The translations under genes and the position numbers were made by a program. Positions 41,301 to 53,800 of a stretch of 64,000 bases of DNA are shown here, one piece after another (position 1 is the stretch's first letter; each line of letters starts with the position of its first letter). This DNA is from Paragorgia papillata (lineage: Eukaryota; Cnidaria; Anthozoa; Scleralcyonacea; Coralliidae), in contig JAWNZC010000109.1 of NCBI GenBank assembly GCA_035771165.1, positions 292,501-356,500 of the forward strand, in the 5' to 3' direction. The notes beneath the pieces are model-generated. The model worked only from the letters and a program-made list of their open reading frames with translations, did not search any database and was not told where the DNA came from.

Positions 41301-44300
41301 TAAAATGTTGACATTGCTCTGTGACAAAATGTTGCCTGCTCTGTGACAAAATTTTGAGATATTTGACCACCCCAGCCATGCAACAAAATTTTGAGATTTT
41401 TTGACCACCCTGGCCCTGCCACAAAATTTTGAGATTTGTTGACCAACCCGACGCTGCGACAGAATTTTGAGATTTTTTTACCTCCCCGGCCCTGCGATAA
41501 AATTTTGAGATTTGTTGACCACTCCGACCCTGCGACAGAATTTTGAGATTTTTTTACCTCCCCGGCCGTGCGATAAAATTTTGAAATTTTTTGACCACCC
41601 CTTCTTTGTGACAAAATTTTGATATTGTTTTACCTTCCCGGCACTGCGATAAAATTTTGAGATTTTTTGACCACCCCTGCTCTGTGACAAAATTTTGAGT
41701 TTTTTGACCACCCCAGCCATGCAACAAAATGTTGAGATTTTTTGACCACCCCGTCGCTGCGACAAAATTTTGAGATTTTTGACCACCCCAGCCATGCAAC
41801 AAAATTTTGAGATTTTTTGACCACCGTGGCCCTGCGACAAAATTTTGAGATTTGTTGACCACCCCGACCCTGCGACAGAATTTTGAGATTTTTTACCTCC
41901 CCGGCCGTGCGATAAAATTTTGAAATTTTTTGACCACCCCTTCTTTGTGACAAAATTTTGATATTTTTTTACCTTCCCGGCACTGCGATAAAATTTTGAG
42001 ATTTTTTGACCACCCCTGCTCTGTGACAAAATTTTGAGTTTTTTGACCACCCCAGCCATGCAACAAAATTTTGAGATTTTTTGACCACCCCGTCGCTGCG
42101 ACAAAATTTTGAGATTTTTTTACCTCCCCAACCATGCGACCAAATTTTGAAATTTTTTGACCACCCCGGCGCTGCGAAAAAGTTTTGAGATTTTTTGACC
42201 ACCCCGGGCCTCCGATAAAATTTTGAGATTTTTTGACCACCCCAACCATGCGACCAAATTTTGAAATTTTTTGACCACCCCTGCTCTGTGACAAAATTTT
42301 CAGTTTTTTGACCACCCGGGCGCTGCGAGAAAATTTTAAGATTTTTTTATTTTCCCACCCCTGCGACAAAATTTTGAGATTTTTTGACCACCCCGGCCCT
42401 GCCATGAAATTGTGAAATTTTTTGACCACCCCGGCGCTGCGACAAAATTTTGAGATTTTCTGACCACCCCGGCCATGCGACAAAATATTGAGATTTTTTG
42501 ACCACCGTGGCCATGCGACCAAATTTTGAGATTTTTTGACCACCCCTGCTCTGTGACAAAATTTTGAGTTTTTTGACCACCCCGGCGCTGCGACAAAATT
42601 TTAAGATTTTTTTATCTTCCCACCCCTGCGACAAAATTTTGAGATTTTTTGACCACCCCGGCCCTGCCATAAAATTTTGACATTTTTTTACCACCCCTCT
42701 CTGTGACAAAATTTTGATATTTTTTGAATACCCCAGCCATGCAACAAAATTTTGAGATTTTTTGACCACCCCGGCCCTGCGACAAAATTTTCAGATTTGT
42801 TGACCACCCCGACCCTGCGACAGAATTTTGAGATTTTTTTAACTCCCCGGCCGTGCGATAAAATTTTGAGATTTTTTGACCACCCCGGCCATGCGATAAA
42901 ATGTTGACATTTTTTTACCACCCCTATTTTGGGACAAAATTTTGAGTTTTTTGCCCACCCCAGCCATGCTACAAAATTTTGAGATTTTTTGACCACCCCG
43001 GCGCTGCGACAAAATGTTGAGATTTCTTTACCTCCCCGGCCCTGCGACAGAATTTTGAGGTTTTTTGACCAACCGCGGCCCTCCGATAAAATTTTGAGAG
43101 TTTTTGACGACCCCGACCATGCGACCAAGTTTTGAAATTTTTTGACCACCCCAGCGCGGCGACAAAGATTTGGGATTTTCTGATCACCCCGGCCATGCGA
43201 CAAAATATTGATATTTTTTGACCACCCCGGCCATGCGACCAAATTTTGAAATTTTTTGACCACCCCGGCGCTGCGACAAAATTTTGAGATTTTCTGACCT
43301 CCCCGGCCCTGCGACAAAGTTTTGAGATTTTTTGACCACCCCTGCTCTGTGAGAAAATTTGGAGATTTTTTGACCACCCCGGCGCTGCGACAAAATTTTA
43401 AGATTTTTTTATCTTCCCACCCCTGCGACAAAATTTTGAGATTTTTTGACCACCCAGGCCCTGCCATAAAATTTTGACATTTTTTTACCACCCCTCTCTG
43501 TGACAAAATTTTGAGATTTTTTGAATACCCCAGCCATGCAACAAAATTTTGAGATTTTTTGACCACCTAGGCCCTCCGATAAAATTTTGAGATTTTTTGA
43601 CCACCCCAACCATGCGACCAAATTTTGAAATTTTTTGACCACCCCGGCGCTGCGACAACATTTTGAGATTTGTTGACCACCCCGACCCTGCAACAGAATT
43701 TTGAGATTTTTTTACCTCCCCGGCCGTGCGATAAAATTTTGAAATTTTTTGACCACCCCTTCTTTGTGACAAAATTTTGATATTTTTTTACCTTCCCGGC
43801 ACTGCGATAAAATTTTGATTTTTTGACCACCCCTGCTCTGTGACAAAATTTTGAGATTTTTGACCACCCCAGCCATGCAACAAAATTTTGAGATTTTTTG
43901 ACCACCCTGGCCCTGCGACAAAATTTTGAGATTTTTTGACCACCCCTGCTCTGCGACAAAATTTTGAGATTTTTTGACCACCCCGGCCATGCGATAAAAT
44001 TTTGAGATTTCTTGACCACCCCGGCGCTGCGACAAAATGTTGAGATTTCTTTACCTCCCCGGCCCTGCGACAGAATTTTGAGATTTTTTGACAACCCCGG
44101 CCCTCCGATAAAATTTTGAGATTTTTTGACGACCCCAGCGCTGCGACAAAGTTTTGGGATTTTCTGACCTCCCCGGCCCTGCGACAAAGTTTTGAGATTT
44201 TTTGACCACCCCTGCTCTGCGACAAAATTTGGAGATTTTTTGACCACCCCGGCCCTGCGATAAAATGTTGACATTTTTTGACCACCCCTGCTCTGTGACA

Positions 44301-45084
44301 AAATTTTGAGATTTTTGACCACCCCAGCCATGCAACAAAATTTTGAGATTTTTTGACCACCCTGGCCCTGCGACAAAATTTTGAGATTTGTTGACCAACC
44401 CGACCCTGCGACAGAATTTTGAGATTTTTTTACCTCCCCGGCCCAGCGATAAAATTTTGAGATTTGTTGACCACCCCGACGCTGCGACAGAATTTTGAGA
44501 TTTTTTTACCTCCCCGGCCGTGGGATAAAATTTTGAAATTTTTAGACCACCCCTTCTTTGTGACAAAATTTTGATATTTTTTTACCTTCCCGGCACTGCG
44601 ATAAAATTTTGAGATTTTTTGACCACCCCGGCTATGCGATAAAATGTTGACATTTTTTTACCACCCCTGCTATGTGATAAAATTTTGAGATTTTTAGACC
44701 ACCCCGGCCCTGGAACAAAATTTTGAGATTTTTTGATCACCCCGTAGCTGCGACAAAATTTTGAGATTTTTTTACCTCCCCAACCATGCGACCAAATTTT
44801 GAAATTTTTTGACCACCCCGGCGCTGCGACAAAATTTTGAGATTTTCTGACCACCCCGGCCCTCCGATAAAATTTTGAGATTTTTTGACCACCCCAACCA
44901 TGGGAGCAAATTTTGAAATTTTTTGACCACCCCGGCGCTGCGACAAAATATTGAGATTTTCTTACCTCCCCGGCCCTGGGACAAAATTTTAACATTTTTT
45001 GACCACCCCTGCTCTGTGACAAAATTTTGAGTTTTTTGACCACCCCGGCCCTCCGATAAAATTTTGAGATTTTTTGACCACCCC
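32351..45084. repeat. 38-bp satellite, block B (multi-variant higher-order repeats)
   Basis: Same monomer, but at least five distinguishable variants follow one another in recurrent order: CATGCGACCAAATTTTGAAA, CGCTGCGACAAAATTTTGAG, GCTCTGTGACAAAATTTTGA, the ACCTCCCCGGCCxTGCGAY type, and GAATACCCCAGCCATGCAAC. Longer-range copies include about 948 bp (33921-34346 against 34983-35294), 983 bp (37373-37708 against 38356-38691) and 341 bp (39188-39394 against 39529-39735). A rare landmark monomer, CTACTCTGGGAC followed by TTTTTTGCCCACC, occurs near 34880, 35670, 36870 and 42925. The block stops where a Penelope-like element is inserted. Confidence 0.95.
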
Positions 45085-47845
45085 GATGGACTATCTTACT
45101 GAAGGCTACAAACAACTCAACAACGCGAACCACTACCAGAAAATACCAAATGACCTCACACAACAAATACAACAACAAATCAGAGCCTTGGTCACACTTA
45201 TGCACAACGACCAACTCATTGATGACACAACACACAAATACCTCCTCCCACAAAACAACACTAACATACCAACACTTTACCTTCTCCCCAAGATACACAA
45301 ACCCAACATCCCAGGTAGACCCATTATTTCAGGTTGTGGGGGCCCTACAGTAAGACTCTCACAGTATGCTGATCGCCTCCTCAAACCACTTTTGCACCAC
45401 ATACCCTCCTACATCAAAGACACCACTGACTTCCTCAAACGTATTTTCTCCCTTAACAACTAACTTACCTACTGGACTTATACTCAATCACCATAGATGT
45501 CAAAAGTTTGTACACTAACATACCCAAATGATGAAGGCATTCAAGCCTGCATTGATATGCTTAAAGAATACAACTATACTTCCGACATCAACATAGACCA
45601 CATCACCAACACACTTTCACTTATACTTAACAATAACTTTTTCTCCTTCAACAATGACTACTACTTACAAATACATGGCACAGCCATGGGTTCCCCAATG
45701 GCCCCTACTTATGCTAACATTTTCATGTCAGTCCTGGAAAATCAAATGCTCCTTAATGCAACCTGATGGTCTTACTCCAATTGAATGGATAAGATTCATT
45801 GATGACATTTTTGCTTTGTGGACGCCATGGAATTGAAGCATTTCTACAATTCTTCGACTATCTCAACACATTCCCACCCAACCATCAAATTTGACTACGA
45901 CTACTCTCACAAATCAGTTAACTTCCTTGACACTACTATTTACATCAACCAAAACAATCAACTTCGTTCTGACCTCTATAACCAAACCTACAGACAGGAC
46001 TCTACTTCTTCACAATGACTCCTTCCACCCACCCACTTGCAAAGAAGGCATAATCTTACAGCCAAGCAACTCAGATATCGACGTATCATTACAGATGACG
46101 AAATACTACAAAAACGACTCAACAATCTTTCTGTTATATTAATTAACAGGGGATACAAACGCGACAAGACCATTTGCAAAGCATTCCAACGAGTCACACA
46201 AAAACACTCACAACATGACATACTACACAAAGACAAATCATGACAAATCCATTAACAGCCCCATTTTTTTTCCACCCCTTACAACACTAAACACTACACA
46301 CATAGGACAAATTTTACGTAAACCATTGGCACCTAATTGAGAACGACTTGCAACATTGAGCATTCTATGGCCAGGAGCTTCCAATAGTGGCATATCAAAA
46401 AAACAAAAACCTCAAAGACTCTCTTGTACGTGCTAAACTGAAAACCAACTCCACTTCTGAAAACGACACAATATAACCCCTACTACTACAGTAACCTTGG
46501 TCAATTGTCCAAATGCTCTGTGACCAGTCTACCACTACAATATGAACCGTTACCACCCAATGTGGAACGTACAATCTAACCTTGCCCAAGCTACTGTCTT
46601 CAAGTCCTCTCAAGGACAACTATATCCAACCTCCCCATCAACATCAGAGGAAATGAGACATGGATCACCTACGAGTCACTATGTAGAACATAAACCACTA
46701 TTCTCAAACACCCTGAAAGAAATATTTACAAAATTAATAACCTGCAAGAACTATTTAATAGCATCCTGGAAGAACTAATCATTACAAACAGCCCTGGAAG
46801 AACTATCTACATATACTCTGGAAAGGATCACTATCAGTCTTATATTTCGCTCAAACAGACACAATATGATGGACAGTAAACTTTCAACCATTTCATTCAA
46901 TTTTAAATTTTAATTCAGTTAATACTATAAGTCACCAATACTTGGTTTTAATGCTACCTATATCCACTCTTCGTTGTAAATATAAATGGTTACTTAATTA
47001 ATTTTGCACCTTCTTGTTACCTCAGTCGATTTCAATTAATATATCAAAATACAATCTACTTGCAACACTTACCTCTTAGGACGTCCTTACACTCTCATGT
47101 CAAATTTAACCTTCATAACCACTCCACCAACCATTAATCCTTTCACTACACAATGGTTATCCCTACATGACCCTAACGATTACCCTTTATCCCCACTACC
47201 CTCTAAACTCCCACGTAAACACGCGCCGCCTTTAGCTACAACCCTGGTAACGAATGACGCAACACACTTAACCCTCTTAACCTTACAATTACATACGTAC
47301 GCCCTCATTGCGCATCCAAAGACTTACGACAGAGGAGGCACAATTTTTTCTTGGATACGCTAATCCACTGCGACAAGGACATCTTTTACATTTCTGCCAA
47401 ACCCGTGATGCCGAGACGCGTTGGCTTCCATAAGAAAGCAAGCAACAAGTTCGGTAAGTACTCACTTTATCTCTATTAATGGTTATTATGTTATTATTTC
47501 TTGTCTAACTATTTACCTAATCACATCGACTTCCAACCCCAAATCCCTGCTGATGAGACCAATTCAGAAGGTCGAAACGTGCGTCCAGGGTTGTGTCCCA
47601 AGATCCTGATTGCACTTTACTTATACGTTACAAATCTTTTATCGTTGCTCTTTTTTCACATGATTCTTAAGCATGATATATACACTGCATGTCCAACAGC
47701 GGTTCCGCGTCACTTTTTCATACGCAAAATAGCCAGAGGCTAATTGCGCTCATTCAAATTCCCTTCTAATCTCTCCCTCGGTTTACAACATTACACAACT
47801 AAAACTCCTTTGTGGTTCCCATTACCTACACTTTAACGTATAAAA
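45085..47845 (+). mobile_element. Penelope-like retroelement, 5'-truncated, decayed
   Basis: The reverse transcriptase is readable in fragments: YLLPKIHKPNIPGRPIISG (near 45270-45330), ITIDVKSLYTNIP with the first catalytic Asp (about 45490-45530), GTAMGSPMAPTYANIFM, FIDDIF with the Asp pair (45795-45812), SVNFLDTTIY, and PIVAYQKNKNLKDSLVRAKL near 46380-46440. This motif set and order is that of Penelope-like elements, which copy by target-primed reverse transcription. The frame shifts around 45455-45530 and several times after 45760, so it is inactive. I could not recognise a GIY-YIG endonuclease downstream. The 3' region carries a hammerhead ribozyme and ends in a short A run. TTGACCACCCC lies at both junctions and may be the target duplication, but it is also part of the satellite monomer. 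The element begins mid-domain, so its 5' part was never copied or was lost. Confidence 0.85.
47545..47590 (+). ncRNA. Type I hammerhead ribozyme in Penelope 3' repeat
   Basis: All core elements are present in order. The stem I strand CCCTG (47545-47549) is followed by the CTGATGA core (47550-47556). Stem II pairs GACC (47557-47560) with GGTC (47570-47573) around a 9-nt loop. GAAA (47574-47577) leads to stem III, A77-T84 and C78-G83 (last two digits of position), closed by a GTGC tetraloop. The cleavage triplet GTC is at 47583-47585, and the other stem I strand, CAGGG (47586-47590), pairs perfectly with CCCTG. A very short stem III is the form reported for Penelope-like elements, where the ribozyme lies in the terminal repeats and is thought to process the element's RNA. 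Self-cleavage is predicted 3' of C47585. No core base appears mutated, although the element's protein is dead. Confidence 0.85.
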
Positions 47846-50800
47846 AAATTGACCACCCCTGCTCTGTGACAAAATTTTGAGATTTTTGACCACCCCAGCC
47901 ATGCAACAAAATTTTGAGATTTTTTGGCAACCCTGGCCCTGCGACAAAATTTTGAGATTTGTTGACCAACCCGACCCTGCGACAGAATTTTGAGATGTTT
48001 TTACCTCCCCGGCCGTGCGATAAAATTTTGAAATTTTTTGACCACCCCTTCTTTGTGACAAAATGTTGATATTTTTTTACCTTCCCGGCACTGCGATAAA
48101 ATTTTGAGATTTTTTGACCACCCCTGCTCTGTGACAAAATTTTGAGTTTTTTGACCACCCCAGCCATGCAACAAAATTTTGAGATTTTTTGACCACCCCG
48201 GCCCTGCGATAAAATGTTGACATTTTTTGACCACCCCTGCTCTGTGACAAAATTTTGAGATTTTTGACCACCCCAGCCATGCAACAAAATTTTGAGATTC
48301 TTTGACCACCCCGTCGCTGCGACAAAATTTTGAGATTTTCTGACCACCCCGGCCATGCGACAAAATATTGAGATTTTTTGACCACCCCGGCCATGCGACC
48401 AAATTTTGAGATTTTTTGACCATCCCGGCCCTGCGATAAAATGTTGACATTTTTTGACCACCCCTGCTCTGTGACAAAATTTTGAGATTTTTGACCACCC
48501 CAGCCATGCAAACCAAAATTTTGAGATTCTTTGACCACCCCGTCGCTGCGACAAAATTTTGAGATTTTCTGACCAACCCCGGCATGCGACAAAATATTGA
48601 GATTTTTTGACCACCCCGGCCATGCGACCAAATTTTGAGATTTTTTGACCACCCCGGCCCTGCGATAAAATGTTGACATTTTTTGACCACTCCTGCTCTG
48701 TGACAAAATTTTGAGATTTTTGACCACCCCAGCCATGCAACAAAATTTTGAGATTCTATGACCATCCTGGCCCTGCGACAAAATTTTGAGATTTGTTGAC
48801 CAACCCGACCCTGCGACAGAATTTTGAGATTTTTTACCTCCCCGGCCCTGCGATAAAATTTTGAGATTTGTTGACCACCCCGACCCTGCGACAGAATTTT
48901 GAGATTTTTTTACCTCCCCGGCCGTGCGATAAAAATTTTGAAATTCTTTGACCACCCCTTCTTTGTGACAAAATTTTGATATTTTTTTACTTTCCCGGCA
49001 CTGCGATAAAATTTTGAGATTTTTTGACCACCCCTGCTATGTGATAAAAATTTTGAGATTTTTAGACCATCCCGGCCCTGCAACAAAATTTTGAGATTTC
49101 TTGACCACCCCGACCCTGCGACAGAATATTGAGATTTTTTAACCACCCCGGCCCTGCGACAGAATTTTGAGATTTTTTACCTCCCCGGCCCTGCGATAAA
49201 ATTTTGAGATTTGTTGACCACCCCTGCTCTGTGATAAAATATTGATAATTTTTTACCTCCCCGGCCCTGCGATAAAATTTTGAGATTTTTTGACCGCCCC
49301 GGCCATGCGATAAAATGTTGACATTTTTTGACCAACCCTGCTCTGTGACAAAATTTTGAGTTTTTTGACCACCCCGTCGCTGCGACAAAATTTTGAGATT
49401 TTTTTACCTCCCCAACCATGCCACCAAATTTTGAAATTTTTTGACCACCCCGGCGCTGCGACAAAATATTGAGATTTTTTGACCACCCCGGCCATGCGAC
49501 CAAATTTTGAGATTTTTTGACCACCCCGGCCCTGCGATAAAATGTTGACATTTTTTGACCAACCCTGCTCTGTGACAAAATTTTGAGATTTTTGACCACC
49601 CCAGCCATGCAACAAAATTTTGAGATTCTTTGACCACCCCGTCGCTGCGACAAAATTTTGAGATTTTCTGACCACCCCGGCCATGCGACAAAATATTGAG
49701 ATTTTTTGACCACCCCGGCCATGCGACCAAATTTTGAGATTTTTTGACCACCCCGGCCCTGCGATAAAATGTTGACATTTTTTGACCACTCCTGCTCTGT
49801 GACAAAATTTTGAGATTTTTGACCACCCCAGCCATGCAACAAAATTTTGAGATTCTATGACCATCCTGGCCCTGCGACAAAATTTTGAGATTTGTTGACC
49901 AACCCGACCCTGCGACAGAATTTTGAGATTTTTTACCTCCCCGGCCCTGCGATAAAATTTTGAGATTTGTTGACCACCCCGACCCTGCGACAGAATTTTG
50001 AGATTTTTTTACCTCCCCGGCCGTGCGATAAAAATTTTGAAATTCTTTGACCACCCCTTCTTTGTGACAAAATTTTGATATTTTTTACTTTCCCGGCACT
50101 GCGATAAAATTTTGAGATTTTTTGACCACCCCTGCTATGTGATAAAAATTTTGAGATTTTTAGACCATCCCGGCCCTGCAACAAAATTTTGAGATTTCTT
50201 GACCACCCCGACCCTGCGACAGAATATTGAGATTTTTTAACCACCCCGGCCCTGCGACAGAATTTTGAGATTTTTTACCTCCCCGGCCCTGCGATAAAAT
50301 TTTGAGATTTGTTGACCACCCCTGCTCTGTGATAAAATATTGATAATTTTTTACCTCCCCGGCCCTGCGATAAAATTTTGAGATTTTTTGACCGCCCCGG
50401 CCATGCGATAAAATGTTGACATTTTTTGACCAACCCTGCTCTGTGACAAAATTTTGAGTTTTTTGACCACCCCGTCGCTGCGACAAAATTTTGAGATTTT
50501 TTTACCTCCCCAACCATGCCACCAAATTTTGAAATTTTTTGACCACCCCGGCGCTGCGACAAAATATTGAGATTTTTTGACCACCCCGGCCATGCGACCA
50601 AATTTTGAGATTTTTTGACCGCCCCGGCCATGCGATAAAATGTTGACATTTTTTGACCAACCCTGCTCTGTGACAAAATTTTGAGTTTTTTGACCACCCC
50701 AGCCATGCAACAAAATTTTGAGATTTTTTGACCACCCCGTCGCTGCGACAAAATTTTGAGATTTTTTTACCTCCCCAACCATGCGACCAAATTTTGAAAT

Positions 50801-53800
50801 TTTTTGACCACCCCGGCGCTGCGACAAAATTTTGCGATTTTCTGACCACCCCGGTCATGCGACAAAATATTGAGATTTTTTGACCACCCCGGCCATGCGA
50901 CCAAATTTTGAGATTTTTTGACCACCCCGGCGCTGCGACAAAATTTTGAGATTTTCTGACCACCCCGGCCATGCGACAAAGTATTGAGATTTTTTGACCA
51001 CCCCGGCCATGCGACCAAATTTTGAGATTTTTTGACCACCCCTACTCTGTGACAAAATTTTGAGTTTTTTGACCACCCCGGCGCTGCGTCAAAATTTTAA
51101 GATTTTTTCATCTTCCCACCCCTGCGACAAAATTTTGAGATTTTTTGACCACCCCGGCCCTGCCATAAAATTTTGACATTTTTTGACCACCCCTCTCTGT
51201 GACAAAATTTTGATATTTTTTGAATACCCCAGCCATGCAACAAAATTTTGAGATTTTTTGACCACCCCTGCCCTGCGACAAAATTTTCAGATTTGTTGAC
51301 CACCCCGACCCTGCGACAGAATTTTGAGATTTTTTTACCTCCCCGGCCGTGCGATAAAATTTTGAGATTTTTTGACCACCCCGGCCATGCGATAAAATGT
51401 TGACATTTTTATACCACCCCTACTCTGGGACAAAATTTTGAGTTTTTTGCCCACCCCAGCCATGCAACAAAATTTTGAGATTCTTTGACCACCCCGTCGC
51501 TGCGACAAAATTTTGAGATTTTCTGACCACCCCGGCCATGCGACAAAATATTGAGATTTTTTGACCACCCCGGCCATGCGACCAAATTTTGAGATTTTTT
51601 GACCACCCCGGCCCTGCGATAAAATGTTGACATTTTTTGACCACCCCTGCTCTGTGACAAAATTTTGAGATTTTTGACCACCCCAGCCATGCAACAAAAT
51701 TTTGAGATTCTTTGACCATCCTGGCCCTGCGACAAAATTTTGAGATTTGTTGACCAACCCGACCCTACGACAGAATTTTGAGATTTTTTACCTCCCCGGC
51801 CCTGCGATAAAATTTTGAGATTTGTTGACCACGCCGACCCTGCGACAGAATTTTGAGATTTTTTTACCTCCCGGGCCGTGCGATAAAAATTTTGAAATTC
51901 TTTGACCACCCCTTCTTTGTGACAAAATTTTGATATTTTTTTACTTTCCCGGCACTGCGATAAAATTTTGAGATTTTTTGACCACCCCTCTATGTGATAA
52001 AAATTTTGAGATTTTTAGACCACCCCGGCCCTGCAACAAAATTTTGAGATTTCTTGACCACCCCGACGCTGCGACAGAATATTGAGATTTTTTAACCACC
52101 CCGGCCCTGGGACAGAATTTTGAGATTTTTTACCTCCCCGGCCCTGCGATAAAATTTTGAGATTTGTTGACCACCCCTGCTCTGTGATAAAATATTGATA
52201 ATTTTTTACCTCCCCGGCCCTGCGATAAAATTTTGAGATTTTTTGACCGTCCCGGCCATGCGATAAAATGTTGACATTTTTTGACCAACCCTGCTCTGTG
52301 ACAAAATTTTGAGTTTTTTGACCACCCCAGCCATGCAACAAAATTTTGAGATTTTTTGACCACCCCGTCGCTGCGACAAAATTTTGAGATTTTTTTACCT
52401 CCCCAACCATGCGATAAAATTTTGAGATTTTTTGACCACCCCGGCCATGCGATAAAATGTTGACATTTTTATACCACCCCTACTCTGGGACAAAATTTTG
52501 AGTTTTTTGCCCACCCCAGCCATGCAACAAAATTTTGAGATTCTTTGACCACCCCGTCGCTGCGACAAAATTTTGAGATTTTCTGACCACCCCGGCCATG
52601 CGACAAAATATTGAGATTTTTTGACCACCCCGGCCATGCGACCAAATTTTGAGATTTTTTGACCACCCCTACTCTGTGACAAAATTTTGAGATTTTCTGA
52701 CCACCCCGGCGCTGCGTCAAAATTTTAAGATTTTTTTATCTTCCCACCCCTGCGACAAAATTTTGAGATTTTTTGACCACCCCGGCCCTGCCATAAAATT
52801 TTGACATTTTTTGACCACCCCTCTCTGTGACAAAATTTTGATATTTTTTGAATACCCCAGCCATGCAACAAAATTTTGAGATTTTTTGACCACCCCGGCT
52901 ATGCGACCAAATTTTGAGATTTTTTGACCACCCCGGCGCTGCGACAAAATTTTGAGATTTTCTGACCACCCCGGCCATGCGACAAAGTATTGAGATTTTT
53001 TGACCACCCCGGCCATGCGACCAAATTTTGAGATTTTTTGACCACCCCTACTCTGTGACAAAATTTTGAGTTTTTTGACCACCCCGGCGCTGCGTCAAAA
53101 TTTTAAGATTTTTTTATCTTCCCACCCCTGCGACAAAATTTTGAGATTTTTTGACCACACCCCCTGCCATAAAATTTTGACATTTTTTGACCACCCCTCT
53201 CTTTGACAAAATTTTGATATTTTTTGAATACCCCAGCCATGCAACAAAATTTTGAGATTTTTTGACCACCCCGGCTATGCGACCAAATTTTGAGATTTTT
53301 TGACCACCCCGGCGCTGCGACAAAATTTTGAGATTTTCTGACCACCCCGGCCATGCGACAAAGTATTGAGATTTTTTGACCACCCCGGCCATGCGACCAA
53401 ATTTTGAGATTTTTTGACCACGCCTACTCTGTGACAAAATTTTGAGTTTTTTGACCACCCCGGCGCTGCGTCAAAATTTTAAGATTTTTTTATCTTCCCA
53501 CCCCTGCGACAAAATTTTGAGATTTTTTGACCACCCCGGCCCTGCCATAAAATTTTGACATTTTTTGACCACCCCTCTCTGTGACAAAATTTTGATATTT
53601 TTTGAATACCCCAGCCATGCAACAAAATTTTGAGATTTTTTGACCACCCCGGCCCTGCGACAAAATTTTCAGATTTGTTGACCACGCCGACCCTGCGACA
53701 GAATTTTGAGATTTTATTACCTCGCTGGCCGTGCGATAAAATTTTGAGATTTTTTGACCACCCCGGCCATGCGATAAAATGTTGACATTTTTTTACCACC

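Noticed and set aside
28196..45084. CRISPR-like regular array
   Set aside because: Repeats are contiguous with no unique spacers, the unit drifts continuously, and the surrounding sequence is eukaryotic.
46450..47100. GIY-YIG endonuclease domain of the Penelope element
   Set aside because: I looked in all plus frames and could not find the GIY/YIG motifs or the following Arg/Glu pattern. The region may be decayed or the element may belong to an endonuclease-less group.
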